From assembly GCF_030269305.1 (NCBI RefSeq), contig NZ_BSTC01000005.1:186001-250000 (forward strand): DNA of 64,000 nucleotides. Reading direction: 5' to 3'. Numbering within the stretch: position 1 is the first letter of the stretch; the number at the start of each line of letters is the position of its first letter. A program made the position numbers and the translations under genes. Below are positions 33,283-42,697 of this stretch, one piece after another. The notes under the pieces are model-generated. The model made no database searches. It was not told the origin of the DNA and worked only from the letters and a program-made list of their open reading frames with translations. The stretch is from Kineosporia sp. NBRC 101731 (GTDB lineage: Bacteria; Actinomycetota; Actinomycetes; Actinomycetales; Kineosporiaceae).

Positions 33283-33939
33283 CTACTGGTTGTCCTCACC
33301 GTCGATCATCGTGTTCGCGGCGGCCCGGAACAGCAGGGCCGTGCTGGTGGCGCCCGGGTCCTGGTGCCCCACGCTGCGCTCGCCCAGGTAACTGGCGCGG
33401 CCCTTGCGGGCGAGCATCGGCGTGGTCGCGTCGCGCCCCGCCTCGGCGGCGTCGGCGCTGGCCCGCAGGGCCTCGCCGAACGGCCGGCCCTCACCCAGAG
33501 CGGTCTCCAGCGTCTCGACGGCCGGGATCAGCGCGTCGAGCATCGTCTTGTCGCCGGCCACGGCCTTGCCCCGGGCCAGCACCCCCTCCAGCCCGGCACG
33601 GAACGCAGCGGCCAGCGAGTCCGGGCCGATGGCGTCGCACTCCCCGGCCGAGGTGGCCATCCGCAGGAAGAACGTGCCGTACAGCGGCCCGCTCGCCCCG
33701 CCGACCGAGCTGACCAGCGCCATCCCGGACTGCTTGAGCATGGGCCCGATGCTGGGCGGTGTGGCGTCATCGGCGAGCACCGACACCACGGCCTTCAGCC
33801 CTCGCGTCAGGTTGGACCCGTGGTCGGCGTCACCGATGGCCGAGTCCAGCTCGGTCAGCTGTGCCGCGTGCTCCTCCACGTCACCGGCGAACCGGATCAG
33901 CCAGGACCTCAGTGTGGTGACATCGACGATCTCGCTCAA
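33283..33939 (-). CDS. dhaL: Dihydroxyacetone kinase subunit DhaL (ADP-binding)
   Basis: Protein of 218 residues. The metal and nucleotide site ELDSAIGDADHGSNLTRGL near residue 30 is the DhaL hallmark, followed by GGASGPLYGTFFLRMA and a C-terminal KGRASYLGERSVGHQDPGATS loop. DhaL holds ADP as a cofactor that is rephosphorylated by DhaM and passes phosphate to dihydroxyacetone on DhaK. The start codon is a TTG at 33939 directly after the dhaK stop, with GGGGAG upstream inside dhaK. The tight packing indicates one transcript with dhaK and dhaM. Confidence 0.95.
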   Translation of the reverse strand: MSEIVDVTTLRSWLIRFAGDVEEHAAQLTELDSAIGDADHGSNLTRGLKAVVSVLADDATPPSIGPMLKQSGMALVSSVGGASGPLYGTFFLRMATSAGECDAIGPDSLAAAFRAGLEGVLARGKAVAGDKTMLDALIPAVETLETALGEGRPFGEALRASADAAEAGRDATTPMLARKGRASYLGERSVGHQDPGATSTALLFRAAANTMIDGEDNQ

Positions 33940-34941
33940 TCAGACTCCCCAGCGCAGTCCCGGTGTGTTGACCGGGGCATCCCATAGCCGAACCAGATCA
34001 TCGTCCACCTTGAGCAGCGTCACCGAACAGCCGGCCATGTCCAGGCTGGTGATGTACGGCCCGACCAGCGAGCGCACCACCCGTACCCCGGCCTTCTCCA
34101 GCCGGGCCGCGACCTCGCCGTACATCAGGTAGAGCTCGATCAGCGGGGTGGCGCCCAGGCCGTTGACGAAGGCGATGACACCGTCACCATCGGTGAAGTC
34201 GAGGTCGTCGAGAATCGGGTCGAGCAGCTGTCCGGCGATCTGGCCGGCCGGGGCCAGGGGCACACGGCGACGGCCGGGCTCGCCGTGGATACCGACGCCG
34301 ATCTCCATCTCGCCCTCGGGCAGGTCGAACGTCGGCCGGCCGGCAGCGGGAACCGTGCCCGAGGTCAGGGCCATGCCAATGCTGCGGCCGTTCGCGTTGA
34401 CGCGGCGCACCACGTCGGCGACCTGCTGCAGCGGGCGCCCGGCCTCGGCGGCGGCCCCGGCGAGCTTCTCGGCCAGCACGGTCACCCCGACGCCGCGACG
34501 GCCCGCGGTGTACAGCGAGTCCTGCACGGCGACGTCGTCGTCGGTGATCACCGCGACCACCTCGATCCCGGTCTCCTGCGCGGCGATCTCGGCCGCCATC
34601 TCGAAGTTCATCACGTCGCCGGTGTAGTTCTTCACGATGTGCACGACCCCGGCGCCGGAGTCCACGTTCTTCGTCGCCTCGACCACCTGACCGGGTACGG
34701 GCGAGGTGAACACCTCACCGGCGATCGCCGCGTCGAGCATGCCCAGACCGACGAAACCGCTGTGCAGGGGCTCGTGTCCGGAACCACCGCCGGAGACCAG
34801 GGCGACCTTGCCGGGTACCGGCGCGTCGGCCCGGTAGACGATCCGGTGGGCCAGGTCGACCCGTAGGCCCGGATGGGCGGCGGCCATACCCCGCAGGGAC
34901 TCGACGACCACGTCCTCGGGTGCGTTGATGAGCTTCTTCAT
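33940..34941 (-). CDS. dhaK: Dihydroxyacetone kinase subunit DhaK
   Basis: Protein of 333 residues, normal length. KVALVSGGGSGHEPLHSGFVG forms the substrate pocket, VKNYTGDVMNFEMAAE is conserved in the fold, and GVGIHGEPGRRR carries the His that binds dihydroxyacetone covalently as a hemiaminal. The product, dihydroxyacetone phosphate, feeds glycolysis. The ATG at 34941 (MKKLIN) matches the family start. It is first in the dhaK-dhaL-dhaM operon and diverges from the MFS gene at 35093, which could supply or export a related metabolite, though its family has no known substrate. Confidence 0.96.
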   Translation of the reverse strand: MKKLINAPEDVVVESLRGMAAAHPGLRVDLAHRIVYRADAPVPGKVALVSGGGSGHEPLHSGFVGLGMLDAAIAGEVFTSPVPGQVVEATKNVDSGAGVVHIVKNYTGDVMNFEMAAEIAAQETGIEVVAVITDDDVAVQDSLYTAGRRGVGVTVLAEKLAGAAAEAGRPLQQVADVVRRVNANGRSIGMALTSGTVPAAGRPTFDLPEGEMEIGVGIHGEPGRRRVPLAPAGQIAGQLLDPILDDLDFTDGDGVIAFVNGLGATPLIELYLMYGEVAARLEKAGVRVVRSLVGPYITSLDMAGCSVTLLKVDDDLVRLWDAPVNTPGLRWGV

Positions 34942-35092
34942 CGAGTCGCTCCTGCCGTCGGTGATCACCGGTGAGGCGACGGTACGCCGTTCTCCGGCGG
35001 GGGACCAGGGACCGGGTGGGACGAACGAGGCGGACGGCGCGGATAGGGTCGGCGAGCTCGCCCCCAGACACCTTTCCGAGAGGCACGACGTC

Positions 35093-36280
35093 ATGACCGA
35101 CACCAGCCGTGACGAGACGCATCGGGGCATCCGGGCCACCTATGCCGCGTTCATCGCCACCGGTTTCATCTTCGCGAGCTGGGCGTCGCGCATTCCGCAG
35201 TTCAAGGAGCAGCTCGGGCTGAGTGCCGGGCAGCTCGGGCTGGTGCTGCTGTCGATCGCGATCGGCTCGCTGGTCGCCCTGCCGATGGCCGGAGCGATCG
35301 TCACCCGGTTCGGATCCCGGCGCACCGTGGCCACTCTCGCCGTCCTGGACGGTGCGGCGCTGGCCGTGGTCGCCCTCGGTTACGAGGCCGGGGTGCCGGT
35401 CGTGGTGCTGGGTCTGGTGCTGTTCGGGTTCGCCCAGGGCGGCTGGGACGTCGCGATGAATGTGCAGGGCGCCGTGGTGGAACGCCGTCTGGGCCGGGCG
35501 ATCATGCCACGTTTCCATGCCGGGTTCAGCCTCGGAACGGTGGCGGGGGCCCTGCTCAGCGCCCTGATGGTCGGGCTCGGCGTGCCGGTGCCGCTGCACC
35601 TGCTGGTGGTCGCGGCGGTGGTCGCGGCTTACGTACCGGTCGCGGTCCGTTCCTTCGTGCCCGACACCGAACCCGAGCCGGAGAGCGAACCGGCGTCCGT
35701 GAAGACCTCACCGTTGCTGGCCTGGACCGAGCCGCGCACCCTGCTGATCGGCCTGTTCGTGCTGACGTTCGCGTTCGCCGAGGGCACGTCCAACGACTGG
35801 GCCAGCGTGGCCCTGATCGACGGGCACGGTACCTCTGACACCGTCGGCACGCTCGGGTTCGCCGTGGTGCTCGTCGCGATGACGGCCGGGCGCTGGTTCG
35901 GCCCGCACCTCCTGGACCGCTACGGCCGCGCCGGGCTGCTGCAGATCATGGCCGTGACCGCCGCGGCCGGGCTGCTGCTCTTCGTCTACGCGCCCACCGT
36001 GCCGCTGGCCTTCGTGGGCACGGTCTTCTGGGGGCTCGGTACGGCGCTCGGTTTCCCGGTGGGGATGAGCGCCGCCGCGGACGAGCCCACCCGGGCACCG
36101 GCGCGGGTGAGCGTCGTCGCGTCCATCGGCTACTGCGCCTTCCTCGGCGGCCCGCCCCTGGTCGGTCTGCTGGGTGACGTGTTCTCGGTGCTCACCGCGC
36201 TGCTGGCCGTCGTGGTCGCGATGGTGGTGGCGGTGCTGGTGGCGCCGGCGACGAAACCCCCGGCTACGGCTTCAGAATGA
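35093..36280 (+). CDS. MFS transporter, YbjJ-like
   Basis: Twelve-helix major facilitator of 395 residues with the signature FIFASWASRIPQFKEQLGL near the N-terminus and GSRRTVATLAV in loop 2-3. It is a paralogue of the protein at 23257-24732, lacking that protein's long C-terminal tail. A cytoplasmic acidic loop (PDTEPEPESEP) separates the halves. The ATG at 35093 has GAGAGG about eight bases upstream. It is divergent from dhaK across 150 bp and converges on the next gene with a 20-bp gap. Substrate unknown. Confidence 0.87.
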   Translation: MTDTSRDETHRGIRATYAAFIATGFIFASWASRIPQFKEQLGLSAGQLGLVLLSIAIGSLVALPMAGAIVTRFGSRRTVATLAVLDGAALAVVALGYEAGVPVVVLGLVLFGFAQGGWDVAMNVQGAVVERRLGRAIMPRFHAGFSLGTVAGALLSALMVGLGVPVPLHLLVVAAVVAAYVPVAVRSFVPDTEPEPESEPASVKTSPLLAWTEPRTLLIGLFVLTFAFAEGTSNDWASVALIDGHGTSDTVGTLGFAVVLVAMTAGRWFGPHLLDRYGRAGLLQIMAVTAAAGLLLFVYAPTVPLAFVGTVFWGLGTALGFPVGMSAAADEPTRAPARVSVVASIGYCAFLGGPPLVGLLGDVFSVLTALLAVVVAMVVAVLVAPATKPPATASE

Positions 36281-36300
36281 TCTTCCCGCGGGCGTGACTG

Positions 36301-36900
36301 CTAACGCCGGCTGGTGTGCACGATCGTGCCCACCCCGGTGAGGATCAGGCCGAGGAAGAAACACCCCCAGCTGAGGACCAGGCCGATGCCCGGGTCGCCG
36401 GCCGGGTGCAGGGCCACATGCAGGGCGAACGAGACCAGCCCGCTCACCGCCAGCACCACGCCGGTGATGATGCTCAGGCGCAGCAGGCCCTTGGTCTCGC
36501 GCAGGGCGTGCAGCACGGTCGTCCCGGCGGGATAGGGCACCGTGCCGCCGACCGCGACGCCGTGCCGGTCGGCGCGCACGCCTCGCAGCCCGGCCGTCGG
36601 CTCGTATCCCAGAAGTGCTTCGCCACCGTTTGATTCGAGATCGTCGAGCAGGTGCTGCACCGTGCGTCTCAAACGCTGGTCGCGCAGGGCAGTGGCCACC
36701 TCGTGCTCGGCCTCGGACAGCGACTGCAGGCTGCCGCCGTGCAGCTGCCGCAGAGCCGGGGCACGGAAGACCAGACTGTCGTAGAGCTCGGTCAGCGCAT
36801 GGTCGACGGCCTGGGCCGGACCCGGGCCGATACGTCCCGCCAGCAGGCTCGCCCGGCCTGCCGCGAGTGCGGAGAGGTAGCCGACGACAATGCTTTCCAT
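36301..36900 (-). CDS. Hypothetical membrane protein with C-terminal two-TM region
   Basis: Unrecognised protein of 199 residues. The N-terminal two thirds are soluble and helical (ALTELYDSLVFRAPALRQL, EAEHEVATALRDQRLRRTV), and the C-terminus has two membrane helices, LLRLSIITGVVLAVSGLVSF and the LVLSWGCFFLGLILTGVG segment. The ATG at 36900 has a GGGGGG ribosome site. A long palindrome lies 84 bases upstream at 36984-37042. No function can be inferred from its neighbours. Confidence 0.7.
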   Translation of the reverse strand: MESIVVGYLSALAAGRASLLAGRIGPGPAQAVDHALTELYDSLVFRAPALRQLHGGSLQSLSEAEHEVATALRDQRLRRTVQHLLDDLESNGGEALLGYEPTAGLRGVRADRHGVAVGGTVPYPAGTTVLHALRETKGLLRLSIITGVVLAVSGLVSFALHVALHPAGDPGIGLVLSWGCFFLGLILTGVGTIVHTSRR

Positions 36901-36983
36901 GAATCCCCCCGGATCGTCACGCCGGTGAGCATGGCACAGCGACCACCGCCGGAGAGGGGGATTCGGCAAAGACCGACCGTTCG

Positions 36984-37042
36984 CGGGGAGGTTTTGCATG
37001 ATCACGGAAAAATACTCGTCGTGATCATGCAAAACCTCCCCG
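36984..37042. repeat. 23-bp perfect inverted repeat, TTTTGCATGATCACG family
   Basis: Positions 36984-37006 and 37020-37042 pair perfectly over 23 bp around a 13-base loop. Each arm contains GGGGAGGTTTTGCATGATCACG or its complement. A single arm with two changes recurs at 63094-63117, and a degenerate pair at 23107-23182. All three are intergenic. It could be a bidirectional terminator between the flanking minus-strand genes or a dispersed repeat element. Confidence 0.8.
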
Positions 37043-37046
37043 ATGA

Positions 37047-37658
37047 TCAGGAACGGCGGCCGCGGACGGCGTGGGCCGGAACGACCTCTCCCGGTTCCAC
37101 CGTCGCGCCGCGCAGAACTGTCGCCCGTGCGGCCACCCAGGCACCTCGTCCGATCGTGATCGCGGCGTTGTCGAACTCGAACGCCGGGTCGCCGTGGCGA
37201 TGACTTCCGGTGCAGAGCATGGCTTCCTGGCTGATGCACACGTCGTCGCCGAGGCTGATCGGCTCGAGGTTCAGCAGCCAGGAACCCTCACCGATCCAGC
37301 AGTCGTCACCGATGGTCAGCTTCCACGGCCACAGCACCCGCACCCGGTGGCGGATCAGGACCCGTTCGCCCACGGTCGCGCCGAACGCCCGCAGGATCGG
37401 CGGCCGGAACCGGGCCGGTAGCCACCACTTCGAGAACACCAGATTCATCGTGGCGAACCAGGCGGCCTGCCAGAGCTTCGAGCGGCCCTTGTCGTAACCG
37501 GCGCCGGTGAAGGCGGCCAGGTCGCGCCCGGGCCGGAGGGCGCGGTCGTGCGGCGTCAGCAGGATGTCGAGGGCGGGCACGCGCCGGTGCCCCGGGCTGG
37601 GCACCGACCGGATGGTCTGGATCTGCGGTAGCTGCTGGATCGGGTCGGTCTCGCTCAT
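37047..37658 (-). CDS. WcaF-like hexapeptide-repeat acyltransferase
   Basis: Protein of 203 residues with left-handed beta-helix repeats in the second half (GATVGERVLIRHRVRV, LTIGDDCWIGEGSWLL, ISLGDDVCISQEAMLCTGSH). The SH-R-H active-site His and the layout KLWQAAWFATMNLVFSKWWLP match colanic-acid acetyltransferase WcaF relatives, which acetylate exopolysaccharide sugars. The ATG at 37658 overlaps the stop of the upstream glycosyltransferase (ATGA), so the two are translationally coupled. With that gene and the polyprenyl glycosylphosphotransferase it forms a three-gene exopolysaccharide operon. Confidence 0.87.
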   Translation of the reverse strand: MSETDPIQQLPQIQTIRSVPSPGHRRVPALDILLTPHDRALRPGRDLAAFTGAGYDKGRSKLWQAAWFATMNLVFSKWWLPARFRPPILRAFGATVGERVLIRHRVRVLWPWKLTIGDDCWIGEGSWLLNLEPISLGDDVCISQEAMLCTGSHRHGDPAFEFDNAAITIGRGAWVAARATVLRGATVEPGEVVPAHAVRGRRS

Positions 37659-39019
37659 CCGGCGACGCACTCCTCGACGATCGCGTCCAGACGCGCGGCG
37701 GCGGCCTCGCGTCCCAGGTGGGCCTGTGCGTAGGCGCGCCCCAGCACGCCCATCTCGGCGCAGTGGGTGGGCCGTCGGCGCAGCGTGAGCACGCTGTCGG
37801 CCAGGGCGGCCGGGTCGCCGGGGGCGATCAGGTGGGCGGCGCCGTTGGTGCGGCGCAGTTCCTGCGCGGTGGCGCCGTCGGGGGCGACGGCCGCGATCAC
37901 GGCACGCCCGGCGGTCAGGTACGAGGTGAGCTTGCTCGGCAGCGACATGTCGCCGACACCGGGCCGTTCGTTCACCACGAGCAGGTCGGCGGCGGCCAGC
38001 GACTGCGGGTACTTCACGCCGTCGAGCGGGTCGACGAACTCCAGGTTGCTCAGGCCCCGGGCCTGGGCGCGGATCGCGGCCCGCTGGCTGCCGTCGCCGA
38101 TGATGACGAAGCGCACGCCGGCGTCGCGCTCGGCGCAGATCCGCGCGGCCTCCACCAGGTTCCCGAGATCCTGCTTCAGGCCGATGTTCCCGGTGTGGAC
38201 GACGGTGAAGACGCCCTGGGGCCAGCCGAGGGCCTGCCGGGCCTCCGGTCCGGACAGGCCGCAGGCGTGAATGTGCGTCCAGTTCGGCAGCAGGCGGATG
38301 CGATCGTCCGGTACCCCGTAGGCGTGCAACTGGGGGCGGAAGGCGTCGCTCACCACGGCGACCAGGTCGGCCCGAAGCAGCGCGTACCGTTCGACCGCTG
38401 CGGTGGCGGCGCTGACCCGTCCACCGCCTCCGGAGATGCCGCTCTGCGTGGCGGCTTTCGCCATCAGGTCCTGCACCACGACGATCAGCTTGGCGCCGGT
38501 GCGACGGGCCACCCGGGCGCCGGCCACCGCCCCGCCGAGCGCGGGGGTGACGGCGACCACGACGTCCGGTCGTTGCCCGATCGGGGTACTCAGGCAGTTC
38601 ATCAGGAAGGTGAGCTCGTAACCGGCTCGCCGGACTGCACTCTGGCGGGCGGGCACGTAGTGCCGCAGGCGTCGGATCAGCAGGCCGTCGTGCTGACCGA
38701 GCCCGGCCAGCCCGTCGAACGCGTCACCGACCTGGCGGGCGATCTCACGGGTGCGCAGGCGGAAGCGGTACTGCGGTTCGAGCTGCCAGTTCGGGTAGTG
38801 CGGCATGCCGGTGAGCACGGTGACGCTGCGGGCCCTCGTGGTCAGGTGGTCGGCCATGCCGGTGGTGTACGGGGCGATGCCGGTCGGTTCGGGGGCGTAA
38901 TTGATACCCACCACGAGAACGTGTTTCGAGCCCAGCGAGGTGGTACTCCGCTGGGCGGGAACCACCGGCGCCTTGGGCAGGATGACCGGAAGCTCGTGCG
39001 GGGTGAAGGTTGAATCCAT
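37655..39019 (-). CDS. WcaI-like glycosyltransferase family 4 protein
   Basis: Glycosyltransferase of 454 residues with a GT-B fold. The N-terminal domain has VLVVGINYAPEPTGIAPYTTGMA and TGMPHYPNW, the WcaI-type start. The C-terminal domain has VVHTGNIGLKQDLGNLVEAA, the FVIIGDGSQRAAI strand and the donor-binding segment ERPGVGDMSLPSKLTSYLTAGR with its conserved Glu. It would add a sugar to a lipid-linked exopolysaccharide intermediate on the inner face of the membrane. The ATG at 39019 is two bases from the upstream stop, so it is in an operon with its neighbours. A longer in-frame extension overlaps the upstream gene and is not used. Confidence 0.9.
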   Translation of the reverse strand: MDSTFTPHELPVILPKAPVVPAQRSTTSLGSKHVLVVGINYAPEPTGIAPYTTGMADHLTTRARSVTVLTGMPHYPNWQLEPQYRFRLRTREIARQVGDAFDGLAGLGQHDGLLIRRLRHYVPARQSAVRRAGYELTFLMNCLSTPIGQRPDVVVAVTPALGGAVAGARVARRTGAKLIVVVQDLMAKAATQSGISGGGGRVSAATAAVERYALLRADLVAVVSDAFRPQLHAYGVPDDRIRLLPNWTHIHACGLSGPEARQALGWPQGVFTVVHTGNIGLKQDLGNLVEAARICAERDAGVRFVIIGDGSQRAAIRAQARGLSNLEFVDPLDGVKYPQSLAAADLLVVNERPGVGDMSLPSKLTSYLTAGRAVIAAVAPDGATAQELRRTNGAAHLIAPGDPAALADSVLTLRRRPTHCAEMGVLGRAYAQAHLGREAAAARLDAIVEECVAG

Positions 39020-39021
39020 GG

Positions 39022-40626
39022 TCAGTAGGCTCCCGAGCCCTGGGTGACGGCGCGGACGGTGCGCCACAGAATGGACAGATCGAGCGCCAGCGACCAGTTG
39101 TCGACGTAGCGCAGGTCGAGCCGCAGCGACTCCTCCCAGGTCAGGTCCGACCGGCCGGAGACCTGCCAGAGACCGGTCATCCCCGGGCGGACCCGCAGCC
39201 GGCGGATCTCGGTGGGGGAGTAGCCGGCCACCTCGGTGGGCAGCGGGGGACGCGGACCGACCAGGGACATGTTGCCGCGCAGCACGTTCAGCAGTTGTGG
39301 CAGCTCGTCGAGCGAGTACTTGCGCAGTACCCGCCCGATCCGCGTGATCCGGGGATCGTTGCGGATCTTGAACAGCACACCGTTGCCCTCGTCCACCTCG
39401 GTCAGGGCGGACAGCCGGGCCTCGGCGTCCACCACCATCGAGCGGAACTTGTACACGGTGAACTCGCGGCCGTCGGTGCCCACCCGGGTCTGACGGAACA
39501 GCGCCGGGCCCCGGCTGGTCACGCGCACCACCAGGGCCAGGGTCAGCATCAGGGGACCGAGCAGTGTCAGCAGCACCAGGGTGGCGCTGTAGTCGAAGGC
39601 CACCTTCAGCGCGCGGCGGGTGCCCTTCAGCACCGGGCGTTCCAGGTGCAGCAGCGACATCCCGGCCAGCGGCCGGATCGACAGCCGGGGCCCGGCCACC
39701 TCGACGATGCCGGGGGAGACCAGCAACTCGACGCCGCGTTCCTCCAGGGCCCAGGACAGGCGGCGCAAGGCGTGCCCGGACAGGTCGGGCTGGGAGACCA
39801 CGGCCACCGCGTCGGCGTCGGCCAGGTGCACGGCCTGCAGCACATCGCCCGGGGTGCCCAGCACCGGGACGTCGTGCACGTGCGAGAGCACGACCTCGCC
39901 CGCGGGCAGGCACACGCCGACCGGGACGATGGCGTGGTGCAGGGAGTTCTCGGTCTGGTGCAGCTGCTCGATCAGGGCGATCGCGGCGTTGCTGCGGCCC
40001 ACCACGATCGTGCGGTGCAGTCCTTTGCCGGTGGAACGGGCCTGGCGCAGCCCGATCCGCAGCACGCAGCGGCAGGCCATGCTGCCCAGCACCGCGCACG
40101 GCACGGACATCAGGGCGATGGTGCGGGGGAAGTTGCCGTTCAGGCAGTAGGCCGCGGCCGCGACGCAGGCGAAGAGGATCAGCCCGGCGCGCGCGATGCG
40201 GCGGTACTCGTCCGGCCCGGCCCCGATGTAACGGTGCTCGTAGGTGCGGTAGAGCCAGGCGAGCGTGACCCAGGTCAGCGGCAGCAGGAGCGGCAGCACC
40301 AGGTAGGCGTCCGGCACGGTGTTGAACCGCACCCGCACGGCCAGCGCGGCGGCGAGTGCACCGACGGCCAGGTCGCACCAGCGTGCATACCGGCTGTAAC
40401 GGGACATCAGCACCCTGGGTCGCTCCAGGCGCCGGGTGATGCGGTGGCCGATGCGGACGGACGGTACGAGCAGTTCCTCGAACGTCGCCTCGGCCGGGTC
40501 CGCGAACGGACCGGGAAAAGCGGGGGGATCCGATTCCGCCCGGGGGACGGGTGGCGTGGTCGACGGTTTTCGGTCGAACAGCTGGTCGATGGACAGACCT
40601 GCTCCAGAAGCCTCTGAAACGGACAT
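39022..40626 (-). CDS. Polyprenyl glycosylphosphotransferase, copy 1
   Basis: Exopolysaccharide-initiating enzyme of 534 residues. Four N-terminal membrane helices (about 80-190) are followed by a Rossmann-like domain (TIVVGRSNAAIALIEQLH), a fifth helix and the C-terminal catalytic domain with QTRVGTDGREFTVYKFRSM, LRKYSLDELPQLLNVLRG, MSLVGPRPPLPTEV and RPGMTGLWQVSGRSD. It transfers a sugar 1-phosphate to undecaprenyl phosphate. The ATG at 40626 is preferred to a GTG at 40644. A closely similar second copy lies at 55520-57145. Each copy is divergent from a paralogous membrane protein (41233 and 57533). Confidence 0.93.
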   Translation of the reverse strand: MSVSEASGAGLSIDQLFDRKPSTTPPVPRAESDPPAFPGPFADPAEATFEELLVPSVRIGHRITRRLERPRVLMSRYSRYARWCDLAVGALAAALAVRVRFNTVPDAYLVLPLLLPLTWVTLAWLYRTYEHRYIGAGPDEYRRIARAGLILFACVAAAAYCLNGNFPRTIALMSVPCAVLGSMACRCVLRIGLRQARSTGKGLHRTIVVGRSNAAIALIEQLHQTENSLHHAIVPVGVCLPAGEVVLSHVHDVPVLGTPGDVLQAVHLADADAVAVVSQPDLSGHALRRLSWALEERGVELLVSPGIVEVAGPRLSIRPLAGMSLLHLERPVLKGTRRALKVAFDYSATLVLLTLLGPLMLTLALVVRVTSRGPALFRQTRVGTDGREFTVYKFRSMVVDAEARLSALTEVDEGNGVLFKIRNDPRITRIGRVLRKYSLDELPQLLNVLRGNMSLVGPRPPLPTEVAGYSPTEIRRLRVRPGMTGLWQVSGRSDLTWEESLRLDLRYVDNWSLALDLSILWRTVRAVTQGSGAY

Positions 40627-41232
40627 CGAAATTCGGCCCCCCACGGCGCGGAAAAAGGGTCCGGCTGGATAAAGACCCCCATTGGCCGACGTCGGATCCC
40701 GATGTTCAGGCTAGGGCGAATGATCTTACTGTGTGCTGTCTTTCCCGTACTTACGGTGCTTGCGAACCGTTCGGTCCGGGTCTGTGGCTCACCTGGGGGA
40801 GGCCCGGGTTCGCCAATCGGCTGATCTTTACCCGGGGGAATTCACCGGTGCCGGCCGACCTAGGGCGCAGTGGTATTACGGCGGCGGCAGAACCAGGATT
40901 TCCCGGCGGGGTGGAATCAGCTGTTCCAGCATTCACATCAGCATTCACACTGACGCCTGAGTGAAGGCATTCGCGACGGGCCCGGCCACCGGGAGTGCCG
41001 GCGGGGGCCTGACAGAACGCCGTTGCCTTCCCTGGCCGGCTGATTGCTCCGTGTTGCTCAATCACTGTGTGCAATCAGAAAGGTACACCAAGTGCCGAAG
41101 CGCTGCGGCGTGAAGGTATTGACTGGTAGCTATGTGTGATTAATGGTGATTTGAACCGACTGGCCCGTGCGGGGGAGATGGACTCCCGCAGACGGGGCGC
41201 GCGTGCCGGCGGCCCCGTATGAGGAGCGACAG
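40627..41232. promoter_or_regulatory. 600-bp divergent region upstream of the EPS operon
   Basis: Long gene-free region between the divergent glycosylphosphotransferase and the gene at 41233. It contains the direct repeat CAGCATTCACA at 40927-40937 and 40939-40949 (short variants), and TTCAC ... GTGAA at 40944-40965. The matching region of the second module (57146-57532) has TCAC-AATTG-GTGA. GCGGGGGA and CTCCCGC can pair at about 41168-41189. GAGGAG at 41221-41226 is the ribosome site of the next gene. Confidence 0.4.
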
Positions 41233-42690
41233 GTGACTGTGAACGAGACCACCGGCGCCGGGGCGGCCCGGCACCTTGCACCACCCAGCCAATCGTCAGC
41301 GCCGCCCGACGACCTGGTGACCCGCCTGCTGTGCGCCGCCTGCTATCTGCACGACGACATCGCCGACTCGGTCGAGGCGAACCTGCTGACGCCGTCCCGG
41401 CGTGCGCTGAGCCCGAACTGGCAGGTCGACCAGGTGGCGCTGGGCCGGCACGCGGCCCGGGCCACCGGGCTGCGCACCGCCCGCGACCGCTGGCTGCTGA
41501 CCGAGCTCTGGTACCTGATCGGTCTGGGCGTGCTGGGTCTGCTGCTGACCTTCACCGGGGTGCTCAGTCTGTTCCAGCTGGTGCTGGCCGTGCTCTTCCT
41601 GGCGTTCTGGGCCTACGTGGTGGCGGCCGGGATCGTCTACCACCAGATGCGCTCGGCCCGGCGATCGGCGATCGACGTGGCCCTCGACCCCCGCGCCGAC
41701 CCGCCCCCACGGCTGCGCCGGGCCTCCACCGAGGAAGCCCTGCGCGATCTGAACCATTGCAACGCCGTGCTCTACCGGGCCGACACGGCGCCCTTCGTGG
41801 GCTCCGGGGTCAAGCTCGACAACTGGCAGATCACCATCGACATCAGCCGCCGCACCGAGCCGGAGTTCGAGCCGGTCACCGGTGCGGCGCTGCAGGCGGC
41901 CCTGCTGGAGCTGCTTCCCGGCAAGATCACTCCGCGGCCGTCGGGGGCCCACCGGCTGTACGTGCGGGGCGGAGCGGGCTCCCTGGGGGTGGACCTGTAC
42001 CGGTTCGGTCCGCTCGAGCCCGGCCTGGACCGGGACGGCGAGCTGAACTACCGCCGGCCGGTCACCGTGCTGTCACCGCTGGCCTTCCGGCCGTACTTCG
42101 ACCGGCGCGACGAGATCGCCCGCACCTACACCTGTTTCCAGCAGTCGGCCTGGGGCGGGCAGGTCGTGGTGACGCTGTTCGTGCGGGCCTGGGTGGCGAA
42201 CGAGACACTGTTCATCGAGGGTCAGGTCTACGCGCTGCGCCCGCTGCACTCCGAGCTGTACGAGGTGAGCGAACTGGAGACCGGCACGGTCGCCGAACTC
42301 CAGGAGCTGGGCCGGCTCGCCCTGATCGACGCACCGGCCCTGCTGATGAACGCCCCCTCGACGATGATGAAGAAAATGCGGGCGGCCCGGCTGCGGGCGG
42401 CCAACGCCGACGAGGCGGACGCGGAGATCGCCACCCGCCGCGACGTCGACTTCGGTGCGGTGAAGAGCGTGCGGGAGCAGGTGACGAACTACGACCTGGG
42501 CGATCACTTCGCGGCCGCCGACGAGGAGGTCTACTACCAGGCCTTCGTGCGCCGGGCGATGGAGTGCATCGGGCTGTTCCTCACCTCGCGCGGTGTGGAC
42601 ACGACCGAGTTCTCCGGCCAGAGCGCGGAGATCATCACCCGGACCAACGAGAACGCCCGCAGCATCTACGGTGCCGCGACGGGCGGCTGA
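41233..42690 (+). CDS. Two-TM protein of unknown function, copy 1 of a paralogous pair
   Basis: Unassigned protein of 485 residues. A soluble N-terminus with PNWQVDQVALGRHAARA is followed by two membrane helices (about 92-110 and 113-136), then a roughly 340-residue cytoplasmic or exposed region. WGGQVVVTLFVRAWV and GDHFAAADEEVYYQAFVRRAME are shared with the paralogue at 57533-59065 (WDGQVVVTLFVRVE, GNHFGAADEKIYQHAFKRRS). Both copies are divergent from a polyprenyl glycosylphosphotransferase, which suggests a role in polysaccharide production or its control. The GTG at 41233 follows GAGGAG. The MFS gene downstream starts seven bases after the stop. Confidence 0.75.
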   Translation: MTVNETTGAGAARHLAPPSQSSAPPDDLVTRLLCAACYLHDDIADSVEANLLTPSRRALSPNWQVDQVALGRHAARATGLRTARDRWLLTELWYLIGLGVLGLLLTFTGVLSLFQLVLAVLFLAFWAYVVAAGIVYHQMRSARRSAIDVALDPRADPPPRLRRASTEEALRDLNHCNAVLYRADTAPFVGSGVKLDNWQITIDISRRTEPEFEPVTGAALQAALLELLPGKITPRPSGAHRLYVRGGAGSLGVDLYRFGPLEPGLDRDGELNYRRPVTVLSPLAFRPYFDRRDEIARTYTCFQQSAWGGQVVVTLFVRAWVANETLFIEGQVYALRPLHSELYEVSELETGTVAELQELGRLALIDAPALLMNAPSTMMKKMRAARLRAANADEADAEIATRRDVDFGAVKSVREQVTNYDLGDHFAAADEEVYYQAFVRRAMECIGLFLTSRGVDTTEFSGQSAEIITRTNENARSIYGAATGG

Positions 42691-42697
42691 GCCGCGC

